Shown one piece after another: positions 43,535-53,160 of a stretch of 64,000 bases of DNA. The notes under the pieces were generated by a model. It was not told where the DNA came from, made no database searches, and saw only the letters and a program-made list of their open reading frames with translations. Location of the stretch: the NCBI GenBank assembly GCA_963732405.1, contig CAVSZG010000001.1, positions 124,001-188,000 on the forward strand, given 5' to 3'. The translations under genes and the position numbers were made by a program. This DNA comes from JAUIAI01 sp963732405. GTDB taxonomy: Bacteria; Pseudomonadota; Gammaproteobacteria; Burkholderiales; Burkholderiaceae_E. Position 1 is the stretch's first letter. Every line of letters begins with the position of its first letter.

Positions 43535-44791
43535 ATGAACACGATGACCGATGCAACAGCGGCAAGGGCACGCGACAAGGCCTGGTCGATTCCGCTGGAC
43601 GCCATCGATGTGAGTGATCCGGCGCTGCATCGTGACGACACGGTGGGCTATTACTTCGAGCGGCTGCGCAAGGAATGTCCGGTGCATCTGGGCAACACCG
43701 AGCGCTTTGGCTCCTTCTGGTCGGTCACGCGTTATCAGGACATCCTGCAGACCGACATGAACCACAAGGTGTTCTCGTCGGAGCCGTCGATCAATATCCG
43801 CGACCTGCCCGCCGAGTTCCGCCGACCGATGTTCATCGCCATGGATCCGCCGCGTCACGACGAACAGCGCAAGGCGGTGAGTCCGATTGTTGCTCCGGCC
43901 AATCTGGAGAAAATGTCGCAGACGATCCGCGAGCGGACCTGTCGCGTGCTGGACGAGTTGCCGCGCAATGAGGAATTCGACTGGGTCGAAAAGGTGTCGA
44001 TCGAACTGACCACGCTGATGCTGGCCACCTTGTTCGACTTTCCGCTTGACGATCGCCGACTGCTCACGTGGTGGTCGGATGTCGTGACCGTCGATCTCAC
44101 GGCAGGCACGCCCATCGACACCGATGCCAAACGCATGGCCGAACTACAGAAATGTCTGGAGTATTTCACCGGCCTTTGGAATGAACGGGTCAATGCCGAG
44201 CCGCGACCCGATCTGATCTCGATGCTGGCCCACGCGCCGGCCACGCGCCACATGAATCCCATGGAATTCCTGGGCAATCTGATGCTGCTGATCGTGGGCG
44301 GCAATGACACGACCCGCAATTCGATGTCAGGCAGCGTGGTGGCGCTGAACCGGTTTCCGCAGGAGTATGACAAGCTGCTCGCGGCCCACCGTGACATCAT
44401 CGGCAAGAGCTTCATTCCCGAGGTCATCCGCTGGCAGACGCCGCTGGCCCACATGCGACGCACCGCCAAGACCGATGGTCTGATCGGCGGGCAGAAGATC
44501 GCCGCGGGCGACAAGGTGGTGATGTGGTATTTGTCGGGCAATTACGATCCCGAGGCGATTGAGGAACCGACCCGGTTCATCATCGATCGACCACGGCCTC
44601 GCCAGCACATCTCGTTTGGCTTCGGCATTCACCGATGCGTGGGCAACCGGCTCGCCGAATTGCAGCTCACCATCCTGTGGGAGGAGATCCTGGCCCGCTT
44701 CAAGCGCATTGAAATGGTCGGCGAACCCGAACGCACGTTCTCCAACTTCGTGCATGGCTGGACGAAATTGCCCGTGATCATCCGCGACTGA
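43535..44791 (+). CDS. Cytochrome P450, CYP153 (terminal alkane/fatty-acid hydroxylase) family
   Basis: 418 residues, soluble bacterial P450. The I-helix reads LLIVGGNDTTRNSMSG (Asp258-Thr260) and the haem loop FGFGIHRCVGNRLAE has the proximal Cys368. The segments PEVIRWQTPLAHMRRTA and GKSFIPEV are diagnostic of CYP153, which hydroxylates the terminal carbon of medium-chain alkanes, fatty acids or cyclic terpenes. Start ATG preceded by AGAGGA. Partner ferredoxin directly upstream. Convergent with the GMP reductase gene. Confidence 0.92.
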   Translation: MNTMTDATAARARDKAWSIPLDAIDVSDPALHRDDTVGYYFERLRKECPVHLGNTERFGSFWSVTRYQDILQTDMNHKVFSSEPSINIRDLPAEFRRPMFIAMDPPRHDEQRKAVSPIVAPANLEKMSQTIRERTCRVLDELPRNEEFDWVEKVSIELTTLMLATLFDFPLDDRRLLTWWSDVVTVDLTAGTPIDTDAKRMAELQKCLEYFTGLWNERVNAEPRPDLISMLAHAPATRHMNPMEFLGNLMLLIVGGNDTTRNSMSGSVVALNRFPQEYDKLLAAHRDIIGKSFIPEVIRWQTPLAHMRRTAKTDGLIGGQKIAAGDKVVMWYLSGNYDPEAIEEPTRFIIDRPRPRQHISFGFGIHRCVGNRLAELQLTILWEEILARFKRIEMVGEPERTFSNFVHGWTKLPVIIRD

Positions 44792-44829
44792 GCGCGCTCG
44801 CGGCGAGTGCGGCCTGACAGGCGATCAGA

Positions 44830-45804
44830 TCAGATCAGATACTCGGACTGATTTTCGCCGCCCAGGATCACGTAATTGACCCGGCGGATATCCACGAGCC
44901 GGCGCCCGCCCGCATACGAAATGGCGCTCTGCAGGTCTTCTTCCATTTCGCGCAGGGTATCGGCCAGATGCCCCTTGATCGGCTCCAGGATCCGTTTGCC
45001 CTCGATATAGCTGCGATGCTCCTTGTTGTGTTCGGAGGCTGAACCGAAATATTCCTTGAAGCGTTCGCCGTCGACCTCGACGGTCTGTCCGGGCGATTCT
45101 TCCAGACCGGCAAACAGTGAGCCGATCATCACCATGGTTGCGCCAAAGCGCACCGACTTGGCAATGTCGCCATGTTCGCGGATACCGCCATCAGCCACGA
45201 TGGGCCGGGTTGCCACCCGCGCACACCATTTGAGCGCGGACAATTGCCAGCCGCCGGTACCGAAGCCGGTCTTCATGCGGGTGATGCAGACCTTGCCGGG
45301 ACCGATGCCCACTTTGGTGGCATCGGCTCCCCAGCGCTCCAGATCCATCACGCCTTCGGGCGTGCCGACATTGCCCGCGATCACGAAGCAGTCGGGCAAA
45401 CGTTCCTTGATAAAGCCGATCATGTGCTTGACCGAATCGGCATGGCCGTGGGCAATGTCGATGGTGATGAAATCGGCACCGGGTCCCTGCGCCGCCAGCG
45501 CGGCGACCGTCTCGCGATCGGCTTGCTGAACGCCCACCGACACCGACACGTAATGACCGGCATCGCGCATCCGCCGGGCAAAGGCCACTGCGTCGATATC
45601 GAATCGATGCTGGATATAGAAGTAACCTCCGGCGGCCAGTTGCATGCAGATGGCGTCATCGACGACGGTGCGCATATTGGCCGGCACCACCGGTATGCGA
45701 AACGTCCGGCCGCCCAGTTCCACCGAGGTATCACATTCGCGGCGGCTGGTCACGGCGCAGCGGCGCGGCAGCAGCAACACATTGTCGTAGTCGAAAATCT
45801 CCAT
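44830..45804 (-). CDS. guaC: GMP reductase (GuaC family)
   Basis: 324 residues of the IMP dehydrogenase/GMP reductase barrel without CBS domains. Present are FDYDNVLLLPRR, GNVGTPEGVMDLERWGADATKVGIGPGKVCITR with the catalytic Cys (loop GxGxxCxTR), VADGGIREHGDIAKSVRFGA and YFGSASEH. It deaminates GMP reductively to IMP in purine salvage. Its start lies three bases after the stop of the ligase gene, so it appears to be third in the aldehyde-dehydrogenase/ligase operon, an odd partner. Confidence 0.88.
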   Translation of the reverse strand: MEIFDYDNVLLLPRRCAVTSRRECDTSVELGGRTFRIPVVPANMRTVVDDAICMQLAAGGYFYIQHRFDIDAVAFARRMRDAGHYVSVSVGVQQADRETVAALAAQGPGADFITIDIAHGHADSVKHMIGFIKERLPDCFVIAGNVGTPEGVMDLERWGADATKVGIGPGKVCITRMKTGFGTGGWQLSALKWCARVATRPIVADGGIREHGDIAKSVRFGATMVMIGSLFAGLEESPGQTVEVDGERFKEYFGSASEHNKEHRSYIEGKRILEPIKGHLADTLREMEEDLQSAISYAGGRRLVDIRRVNYVILGGENQSEYLI

Positions 45805-45807
45805 TGC

Positions 45808-47355
45808 TCACTCGTCCTCGAGCAGTTTGAGTCGCTGGACCTTGCCCGATGCACCCTTGGGCAGGGCATTCACGAAACGGAAGTGACGTGGTGTCTTGTA
45901 GCGCCCCAGCTCGCGCTCGCAGAAGGCCCGCAAGGTGGGCTCGTCCACTGACTGACCGGGCTTGAGCACGATCGCCGCCAGGATATCCTGGCCATAGGCT
46001 TCATCGGGAATGCCGACGGCGGCGGCTTCGAGCACGGCCGGATGCTGCAGCAACGCTTCATCGATTTCGCGCGGCGCGATGTTTTCGCCGCCCTTGATGA
46101 TCAACTCCTTGAGTCGGCCGGTGATGTAGTGATAACCATCGCTGTCGCGCCGGCCCAGGTCGCCCGAGCGCAACCAGCCATCGGCCGTGAACGCCTTGGC
46201 GGTCTGCTCGGCCGACTTGAAGTAGCCCTGCATCACCGATGGCCCGCGCAGGCAGATCTCGCCGCTGTCACCGTCGGCAACCGGTGAACCATCGTCGCCG
46301 ATGATGCGCACCTGCACGCCCAGTGGCAGGCCTGGCGTGCCACTGCGCCGCGCCGCGGGCGGCATCGGATTGCAGAACACCACCGAGGCCGTTTCGGTCA
46401 TGCCCATGGCCTCGATCACGGGAAAACCGAAGCGCGCTTCGAAGGCCTGATGGTGCTCCGGTGGCAATGGTGCCGACGCCGAACGGCCGAAGCGGATCGC
46501 GGGCAGGCTGTACGGCGCCTGGGCCTTGGCGTTGAGCAGATAGGCGATGATGGTGGGCACCATGTTCAACCAGGTGCAGTGATTGTCCAGGGCCGCCTGC
46601 CACCAGGTGGACACGGAAAACCGCACAGGTGCCACGATCGAGCCGCCCGAGACGAAGGGGGTGAGGGTCGCGATCACCTGACCATTGATATGGTAGAGCG
46701 GCAACGCCGACAGAACCCGGTCGGCAGGGCCCAGCCCATGCCAGCGCGCGGCCGCGAACGCCGCATGCAGCAGATTGCGATGACTGAGCGGCACGCCCTT
46801 GGGCACACCTGTGGTGCCCGAGGTATACATCAACAAGGCACCGGCATCAGCGCTGAGCGCCCGCCACCCATGCGGCTCGTGCACGGCCCCGGCGGGCTCG
46901 CCATGGCCAGCCTGTGACCAGGGTCCGGTCTGCAGATCATCCGGATCAACCAACACCACCCGCTGGTCTGGCTCGGCCAATGCATCGTGCAGGTTACGCG
47001 CCTGCTCCGGACCGGCAAACACGCATTTGGCCTCGCAATGACCCAGCACATACCGCAGCTGCGATGGCTGGGCCACCAGGCTCAGCGGGGCGATCACCCG
47101 GCCCGTCGCCATGGTTGCCAGGAACAGCGCGCTGGCGACCAGGCCGTTGGGCAGATACATCGCCACATGCTCGCCCGGGTCGATGCCCCGGTCGTGAAAC
47201 CACCGATCGAGCTGACCCGCCAGCCTGTGCAGGCCGGCGTAAGTCAGGGTGGCACCGGTTTCGGGGGCAATCAGCAGGATCGCATCGGCCTGTGTCCGGG
47301 CATGGCCGGCGAGCACAGACGCCATCGTCGCCTGGGCCGGCGCTGAATCGTTCAT
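45808..47355 (-). CDS. Acyl-CoA ligase (AMP-forming), SauT-like
   Basis: 515 residues of the ANL superfamily. The phosphate loop is LMYTSGTTGVPKGVPLSH, then YHINGQVIATLTPF, GMTETASVVF, the hinge GWLRSGDLGRRDSDGYHYITGRLKELIIKGGENI, and the catalytic Lys near PKGASGKVQR. It overlaps the stop of the upstream acylating aldehyde dehydrogenase (ATGA). Ligase plus acylating aldehyde dehydrogenase resembles the sauT-sauS pair of sulfoacetate degradation, but substrate specificity cannot be read from sequence. Confidence 0.82.
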   Translation of the reverse strand: MNDSAPAQATMASVLAGHARTQADAILLIAPETGATLTYAGLHRLAGQLDRWFHDRGIDPGEHVAMYLPNGLVASALFLATMATGRVIAPLSLVAQPSQLRYVLGHCEAKCVFAGPEQARNLHDALAEPDQRVVLVDPDDLQTGPWSQAGHGEPAGAVHEPHGWRALSADAGALLMYTSGTTGVPKGVPLSHRNLLHAAFAAARWHGLGPADRVLSALPLYHINGQVIATLTPFVSGGSIVAPVRFSVSTWWQAALDNHCTWLNMVPTIIAYLLNAKAQAPYSLPAIRFGRSASAPLPPEHHQAFEARFGFPVIEAMGMTETASVVFCNPMPPAARRSGTPGLPLGVQVRIIGDDGSPVADGDSGEICLRGPSVMQGYFKSAEQTAKAFTADGWLRSGDLGRRDSDGYHYITGRLKELIIKGGENIAPREIDEALLQHPAVLEAAAVGIPDEAYGQDILAAIVLKPGQSVDEPTLRAFCERELGRYKTPRHFRFVNALPKGASGKVQRLKLLEDE

Positions 47356-48821
47356 CGGCCGAAGCGGTCGAAGTACCGGCCGAAAATATCCTGCTCGGTG
47401 GGTTCACGAGATGGCAAGGGCCGTGCGATCCGGGTCACGTTGATGAAATGTCGCCAGTTCAGATTGGACGAAAAATTGTTGCCGCCCCAGGTGCCGCAAC
47501 CCATGGACAGGGAAAACGGCAGCCCGTTCTCGAAGCTGCCGCCCGTGGCGACGCAGTGTGGCTGATTGACGATGACTCTGGAGACCGGCAGGCGCTCGGC
47601 CAGGACCAGTGCCTGGTCAGCCTTTGTGGTGTGCAGGCCGACCGAGTGACCGGCGCCCTGGTAGGCATAGATGTGCTCGACGATCTGCATCGCATGATCG
47701 AAGTCACGAGCCCGGTAGATGGCGAGCACCGGGGCAAGCTTTTCCCCCGAGAAGGGGTGATCGACCCCGAAGCCCTCTTCGCCGACCATCAGGAAGCCCT
47801 GCGCCGATACGGCCTGGGCGGCCGGCGACAAATCGGCTCCCGCCGCGATGACGCTGGCCGAGCGGGCGGTGGCGGCCGACGCCAGGCGTCCGTCCGGCCA
47901 CATGAAGGCCTGCAGCCGGCGCTTGTCCTGCGCATCGAGCATGACGCCGCCCTGCCCGGTCAGCGCCTCGAGCGTTTCTTGATAGACGGACTCGACAATC
48001 ACCAGCGCATTTTCCGACGAGCAGCTGGTCGCGTTATCGAAGGTCTTGGACAACGCGATGCGCTTGGCGGCCAGGGTGATGTCGGCGCTCGCATCGACGA
48101 TGGCCGCCACATTGCCCGCCCCCACGCCGAAGGCCGGCGTGCCACTCGAGTAGGCCGACCGGATGTTCGCCTGCGACCCGGTCGCGACAATCAGATCGGC
48201 CTGGCGCATCAGTTCATGCGTCATGGCCTTGGTGACGGGCGCGGGCAGCAATTGCACCAGACCGTGGGCCATGTCGGCACTCATGCCGCTGCGCTGCAGC
48301 TGCGCACAGACAAAGTCGACCAGGCGCGCGGCAGTGGTCCATCCCTTGGGCGAAGGCGCGAGGATCACCGCATTGCGCCCTTTCAGGGCATTGATGATCT
48401 TGTTGGCCGGTGTCGCGCCCGGATTGGTCGATGGCGTGATCGCCGCAACCACGCCCACCGGGCGGGCGATCTCGGTGACGCCGGTGACCGGATCATCGGC
48501 GATGATGCCCACCGATCGAACCTGCGCGAGATCACGCAACAGGCCAAGTGTCTTGCGATGATTTTTGGCGATCTTGTCGGCGACATTGCCCAGACCCGTA
48601 TCACGCACCGCCAGTTCCGCCAACTCCCGGTTTCGTTCCGGATTCATGATCGCCCAGCCGGCGGCCAGCACGGCCGTATCGGTCGCGGCCTGGTCAAAGC
48701 CGGCGAACTGCTGCTGCGCCTGCCGGGCCAGACCGATCATCGCGGCGATCAGGCGGGCGGCGTCAGGCTCGCGATCGGCCAGGCCGGCATGAGATGGATG
48801 GGTCGATGGATCGGGTGTCAT
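47352..48821 (-). CDS. CoA-acylating aldehyde dehydrogenase, SauS/EutE-like
   Basis: 489 residues. The N-terminal region lacks a signal peptide. Segments ARPVGVVAAITPSTNPGATPANKIINALKGRNAVILAPSPKG and FDNATSCSSENALVIVE (active-site Cys in TSCSSE) define acylating dehydrogenases such as sulfoacetaldehyde or acetaldehyde dehydrogenase. C-terminal GGSFENGLPFSLSMGCGTWGGN fits. It converts an acyl-CoA to the aldehyde or the reverse with NAD(P). Coupled to the ligase gene; a TRAP transporter and beta-barrel lie nearby. Confidence 0.82.
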   Translation of the reverse strand: MTPDPSTHPSHAGLADREPDAARLIAAMIGLARQAQQQFAGFDQAATDTAVLAAGWAIMNPERNRELAELAVRDTGLGNVADKIAKNHRKTLGLLRDLAQVRSVGIIADDPVTGVTEIARPVGVVAAITPSTNPGATPANKIINALKGRNAVILAPSPKGWTTAARLVDFVCAQLQRSGMSADMAHGLVQLLPAPVTKAMTHELMRQADLIVATGSQANIRSAYSSGTPAFGVGAGNVAAIVDASADITLAAKRIALSKTFDNATSCSSENALVIVESVYQETLEALTGQGGVMLDAQDKRRLQAFMWPDGRLASAATARSASVIAAGADLSPAAQAVSAQGFLMVGEEGFGVDHPFSGEKLAPVLAIYRARDFDHAMQIVEHIYAYQGAGHSVGLHTTKADQALVLAERLPVSRVIVNQPHCVATGGSFENGLPFSLSMGCGTWGGNNFSSNLNWRHFINVTRIARPLPSREPTEQDIFGRYFDRFGR

Positions 48822-48856
48822 GTCGTCGGTGCGACGCCGATGTTGCAGACCGGCGC

Positions 48857-49492
48857 TCAGAAGTAATAGGAGAAGATCAGGCCCGCGTGGTTGCCGTTGA
48901 CGCTCGGTTGGCCGAAGGACCTGGACCGGTAGTGCTCGACGACCGCACGTCCTTTGAGCCCCATGTTCGGGTTGAATCGGTACTCGACCTCGAACACCGG
49001 ACTGTAGGCGGTCCGGAATCGTGCATCCACATAGTCGGCGACGCGATCACCCACCAGCCGCGGATTGAACGCCACGCGCAGGCCCCCGCCGATACGCCAG
49101 TGGCGGGACAGGTAGGCATGCCCGAGGGTTTCGACCGGAAATCGCCGGAAACTGATCGAACCGTTGCGGGCACCGGCGCTGTCGGCGTGATAACCACCCG
49201 ACACGGCCAGCGCGAAGCGATCGGACAGACGGAATTCTGCGCCGCCCTGCAACTGGAATGAACCGCCGCCACGCAAGGTGTATTCGCTGCCATCGGTATA
49301 TTCGGCACGAGCGACCCGGTCGCCGCCTCCGGTCAGACCGACAGCAACGAAGCCGCGCACGGGTCGGTCCCAGACCGGGCGATCATCGGTCGCCTGATCG
49401 GCATAACGGACGGTCTGTGCGGAGACGCCGCCCGCAGCGGACAACAGGGCCCACGCCAGGCAGGCAGATGCCGAGTGCAGCTTGGTCATCAT
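48857..49492 (-). CDS. Outer-membrane beta-barrel protein
   Basis: 211 residues from an ATG-ATG pair (49492/49489) with GAGGG upstream. The signal peptide ends near SAAGGVSAQ. The mature part alternates polar and hydrophobic residues in about eight strands (FVAVGLTGGGD, YTLRGGGSFQLQGGAEFRL, FALAVSGGYHAD, HAGLIFSYYF) and ends in Phe, the usual assembly signal of OMPs. Probably a small OmpA/OmpW-like or PagP-like barrel. Function unknown. Divergent from the carbonic anhydrase gene. Confidence 0.7.
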   Translation of the reverse strand: MMTKLHSASACLAWALLSAAGGVSAQTVRYADQATDDRPVWDRPVRGFVAVGLTGGGDRVARAEYTDGSEYTLRGGGSFQLQGGAEFRLSDRFALAVSGGYHADSAGARNGSISFRRFPVETLGHAYLSRHWRIGGGLRVAFNPRLVGDRVADYVDARFRTAYSPVFEVEYRFNPNMGLKGRAVVEHYRSRSFGQPSVNGNHAGLIFSYYF

Positions 49493-49632
49493 TCGATCCC
49501 TCGGGACAGGTCTCAGATAGCATACCGCAGACGCTATCGTGCGCCGTCCGGATCGCGGTCTGGTGACCGCAGTCACGGGTCCGTATTCACCGACCCGACA
49601 ACCGGAAAATGTCCGCCAGGAGGATTCCATTC

Positions 49633-50271
49633 ATGATCAACGCCCGGGAAGCCCTGCGCCGCCTGATCGAAGGCAATCGGCGCTTCGTTCACGAAATCGC
49701 CGGCGATGCCACGAACACCAGTCGTGCCCGGCGCAACTCCCTGGTCGACGAGCAGGCGCCGTTTGCGATCATTCTGGGTTGTTCGGACTCGCGGGTTCCG
49801 GCGGAGATCGTGTTCGATCAGGGCCTGGGCGATCTGTTCGTGATCCGGGTGGCAGGCAATGTGGTCGCGCCCTCGCAGGTTGGCAGCGTGGAATTTGCGG
49901 CCGAGCGATTCGGCACCCGGCTGGTGGTGGTGCTGGGCCATTCGAACTGCGGGGCGATCGCCGCCACGCTCGAAGAGCTCGAGCGGCCCAGTGAACGACG
50001 CTCGCGCAATCTGTTTTCCATCGTCGACCGGATCCGCCCTTCGGTGCAGGCACTGGTTGATGCCGAGCCGCATTTTCATGCCCATGATCTGCTCGCCCCG
50101 GCGGTACGGGCGAATATCCTGGCCTCGGCCAACCACCTGCGGCACGGCTCGGAGCTGCTCGAGAATCTGTGCGCGAAGGACGGGTTGCTGGTGGTGGGCG
50201 CTGAATACTCGCTGGAAACCGGCGTGGTCGATTTTTTCGACGGATTACCCGACGACGTTCCAGGCGCCTAG
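49633..50271 (+). CDS. Beta-class carbonic anhydrase
   Basis: 212 residues from the ATG at 49633, behind a perfect AGGAGG at 49617-49622; an ATG at 49609 is possible but poorly placed. The zinc ligands are Cys50 in GCSDSR, His103 and Cys106 in GHSNCG, with the Asp52/Arg54 dyad. It interconverts CO2 and bicarbonate. Its TAG stop overlaps the stop of the convergent TRAP gene in a shared CTAG. Confidence 0.92.
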   Translation: MINAREALRRLIEGNRRFVHEIAGDATNTSRARRNSLVDEQAPFAIILGCSDSRVPAEIVFDQGLGDLFVIRVAGNVVAPSQVGSVEFAAERFGTRLVVVLGHSNCGAIAATLEELERPSERRSRNLFSIVDRIRPSVQALVDAEPHFHAHDLLAPAVRANILASANHLRHGSELLENLCAKDGLLVVGAEYSLETGVVDFFDGLPDDVPGA

Positions 50272-52157
50272 TCGGCCCGCTCAGGCACCGTCGTCGGGGC
50301 TTGTTGTTCGCCGGAGCCCTGCGCTCGCGCCTTGATGAGTTTCTGGCTGGCCAGCACGGCACCCATCAGCACAATGCCGAGCAGGTCGGTCCACAGGCCC
50401 GGCTTGATCAGCACGATGGCGGCGGCGATCAGCAGCGCGCGCTCCCAGAGCCGCGCCTCCCCGAGCAGGAACCAGCTGTGAAGGCCACCGGCCAGGCAGA
50501 CCACGCCCACGGTGGCCGTGACGGCAGTCAGCGCGATGGCCATGGGCTCGCCAATGAACAGCAGGGACGGGCCATAGACGAACATGAAGGGAATGATGTA
50601 GCCGGTCAGGCCCAGCTTGACCGCTGCCCAGCTGCTCTCCATGAGACCGGCCCGGGACAGACCGTTGGCCGCATACACGGCCAGCGCGACTGGCGGCGTG
50701 ATCGCCGAGAGCACCGCGAAATACAGCGCAAACAGATGCGCCGCCTCAACCGGCACGCCCAGCTTGACGATCGCCGGCACCAGCAGGGCTACCTGGACGA
50801 TATAGGCGGGTGTGGTGGGCAGCCCCATGCCCAGCACGATGCCGGCGAGCATGGTGAGCAACAGCGCCAGAATCAGCGAATCCTGGGCGAGCGCGAGTAC
50901 CACGCCGGTGAAACTCAGACCCAGGCCGGTCAGGGTGATCGTGCCGATCACGATGCCGGCGCAGGCACAAGCCAATGCCACCACGATGGTATTGCGCGCC
51001 CCCGATGCCAGTGCCTCAACGATGGCCGACAGCGTGAACACACCGCGTGTGCTGGCGCGCAACCAGGTGGTCGGCAGCACCGAGGCAATGCCGGCGAGCG
51101 CGGCGAAAGCGGCGCTGCGCCCGGCCAGCAAGGTGGCGATGATCACGACCAATGGCAGGAAAAGATGGCCACGTTCGCGCAACACCTGACCCATGCGTGG
51201 CAGATCGGCACGCGGCAGGCCTTTGAGTCCCAGGCGACACGCCTCGAAATGCACCGCGACGAATACCGCCACGTAATAGAGCAGCGCGGGCAGAACGGCG
51301 AACATCGCCACCTGCAGATAACTGGTGCCCAGGAACTCGGCCATGACGAAGGCGGCCGCCCCCATGATGGGCGGCATCAGCTGACCGCCGGTCGAGGCGA
51401 CGGCCTCGACCGCACCGGCAAACGCGGGCCGGTAACCCGTGCGCATCATGAGTGGAATCGTGAAGGTGCCGGTGGTCATCACATTGGCCACCGCACTGCC
51501 CGAGACCGTGCCAAACAGGGAGCTGGTGATGACCGCCACCTTCGCCGGCCCCCCCGACGTGTGGCCGGCCATGGCCAGCGCGAAATCCATGAACAGCTGG
51601 CCCGCACCGCTGCGTTCAACAAAGGCGCCGAACAGGATGAACAGCATCACATAGGTGGCCGATACATAGAGCGGGATGCCGAAGATGCCCTCGGTGGTCA
51701 GGTACAGTTGATCGAGCATGATGCCCACCGACTGCTGACCTGCCGTCACGCCATAGACGAGGAAGGCCACGGCCGTGAGCGGCAGCGCCCAACCCGTCGC
51801 TCGCCGGGTTGCCTCCAGAACGGCCAGGACCAGTGCACCGCCGAACACATAGTCGAGCACGAGCGGATCGTCGACGTAATACATCCGGTTCTGGATGTAT
51901 TCCAGATTCAGGCTTGGATAGAGCGCCGCCACGCCTCCGACTACCGCCAGCACCAGGCCCGAGACACCCGGCTCATTGCGGCCAAAGCCTGTGCCCAGTG
52001 TGAGAAAGGCAATGACCAGCGCGAATGCCAGGTGGGTGCCGCGCATCACATAGGCATCGGGCGGCCCGATGAACGCCACCCAGAGATGAAACAGCGCCAT
52101 CGCGACCGCGATGATGGTGACCAGCCGGTTCAGACTACGGATAAGGGACGATGTCAT
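50268..52157 (-). CDS. TRAP transporter permease, fused 4TM/12TM subunits
   Basis: 629 residues with about 16-18 hydrophobic helices. The N-terminal third corresponds to the small DctQ-like subunit and the rest to the large DctM-like subunit (GVTAGQQSVGIMLDQLYLTTEGIFG, GSAVANVMTTGTFTIPLMMRTGY, EAVASTGGQLMPPIMGAAAFVMAEFLG, LTMLAGIVLGMGLPTTPAYIV). It drives Na+/H+-coupled uptake of an organic acid or amino acid together with the binding protein encoded 40 bp upstream. Substrate unknown; proximity to the ligase/aldehyde dehydrogenase operon suggests an organic or sulfonic acid. Confidence 0.92.
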   Translation of the reverse strand: MTSSLIRSLNRLVTIIAVAMALFHLWVAFIGPPDAYVMRGTHLAFALVIAFLTLGTGFGRNEPGVSGLVLAVVGGVAALYPSLNLEYIQNRMYYVDDPLVLDYVFGGALVLAVLEATRRATGWALPLTAVAFLVYGVTAGQQSVGIMLDQLYLTTEGIFGIPLYVSATYVMLFILFGAFVERSGAGQLFMDFALAMAGHTSGGPAKVAVITSSLFGTVSGSAVANVMTTGTFTIPLMMRTGYRPAFAGAVEAVASTGGQLMPPIMGAAAFVMAEFLGTSYLQVAMFAVLPALLYYVAVFVAVHFEACRLGLKGLPRADLPRMGQVLRERGHLFLPLVVIIATLLAGRSAAFAALAGIASVLPTTWLRASTRGVFTLSAIVEALASGARNTIVVALACACAGIVIGTITLTGLGLSFTGVVLALAQDSLILALLLTMLAGIVLGMGLPTTPAYIVQVALLVPAIVKLGVPVEAAHLFALYFAVLSAITPPVALAVYAANGLSRAGLMESSWAAVKLGLTGYIIPFMFVYGPSLLFIGEPMAIALTAVTATVGVVCLAGGLHSWFLLGEARLWERALLIAAAIVLIKPGLWTDLLGIVLMGAVLASQKLIKARAQGSGEQQAPTTVPERAD

Positions 52158-52197
52158 GTGAATGATTGTCGGGCCAGGCGGAAACGCCGCGCCTCAG

Positions 52198-53160
52198 TTA
52201 CATCACGCCCTTTTCCTTGAAGAACTTCTCGGCTCCCCTGTGCATGGGTACGCCGGTATCCTCGGCCATCATTTTCGGCGTGGTCTCGGCCATCACCTTG
52301 GCGATCGTCACCAGATCGGCCTGATTGACCATCATGGCATTGAGCACCTTGTACACCACGTCCGCATCGAGGTCGCAACGCGCGATCATGTGGGTGGCAT
52401 AACCGATCGCCTGCACATCCTTGTCCTGCTTGGGATAACTGCCGGCCCGGATGGTGAGCTTGGCGTAGCCGGGATTCAATTTGCGCATGGCCTGGAAAAT
52501 GTCGTCGGGCACATCGACAAGCCTGATATCGCGCGCCGAGGCCAGGTCCATGATCGCCGACGCCGGCACCGTGGTGCCGAGCGTGAACAACTGCGCATTG
52601 TTGTCCTTCATCAGCGAGACTGCATCGGTATAGGACACGTGACTCACCCGCGCCATGTCCTCATACTTCAGGCCATAGACCTGCAACAGCTGACCACTGA
52701 TGAACTCGGCCGTATTGCCCTTGGGCTGCACGGCGATCGGTTTACCCTTGGCGTCCGCCATGGAATTGATGCCCGAATCGGCGTTTGCGACGATCTGGAA
52801 ATACTGCGGATACAGCGTGGCCATGTTGCACACATTGGCGGCCTTTTCGGTGAATGGCGCTCTGCCCGCCACCCCGTCGACGGTCGAGATCGAATTGCCG
52901 AAACCCATGTCCGCCTTGCCCGCATTCACCGCCTTCACATTGGCGATGCCCGCGCCGGGCAGCACCTGGACATTGACGCCATCCTTGCCGGCCATGTTCG
53001 CGATCGCGCCACCGAGCGGATACCACGACCCGCCCTGTGGTCCCGTCATCAGCTTGATCGACTGCGCCTGAGCCAGGCCGCTCGCCAAACCGGCGGCGAA
53101 CAGGGCACCAGTCAGGATCGAGTGCGCGCCTCTGGACAGAAATGAGCCCCTGGATGTCAT
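52198..53160 (-). CDS. TAXI family TRAP transporter solute-binding protein
   Basis: 320 residues with a cleavable signal peptide (GLASGLAQAQS). Binding-protein segments are MTGPQGGSWYPLGGAIANM, LPGAGIANVKAVNAGKADMGFGN and NADSGINSMADAKGKPIAV. It is the periplasmic substrate catcher for the fused permease downstream. TAXI proteins bind carboxylic acids or amino acids. Confidence 0.92.
   Translation of the reverse strand: MTSRGSFLSRGAHSILTGALFAAGLASGLAQAQSIKLMTGPQGGSWYPLGGAIANMAGKDGVNVQVLPGAGIANVKAVNAGKADMGFGNSISTVDGVAGRAPFTEKAANVCNMATLYPQYFQIVANADSGINSMADAKGKPIAVQPKGNTAEFISGQLLQVYGLKYEDMARVSHVSYTDAVSLMKDNNAQLFTLGTTVPASAIMDLASARDIRLVDVPDDIFQAMRKLNPGYAKLTIRAGSYPKQDKDVQAIGYATHMIARCDLDADVVYKVLNAMMVNQADLVTIAKVMAETTPKMMAEDTGVPMHRGAEKFFKEKGVM

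Noticed and set aside
46914..48866. 650-codon open frame on the + strand
   Set aside because: Antisense to the aldehyde dehydrogenase and ligase genes, whose motifs are unmistakable; no domain features on this strand.
50301..52220. 639-codon open frame on the + strand
   Set aside because: Entirely antisense to the TRAP permease, with His/Gln/Arg-rich composition typical of an out-of-frame shadow of a GC-rich gene.
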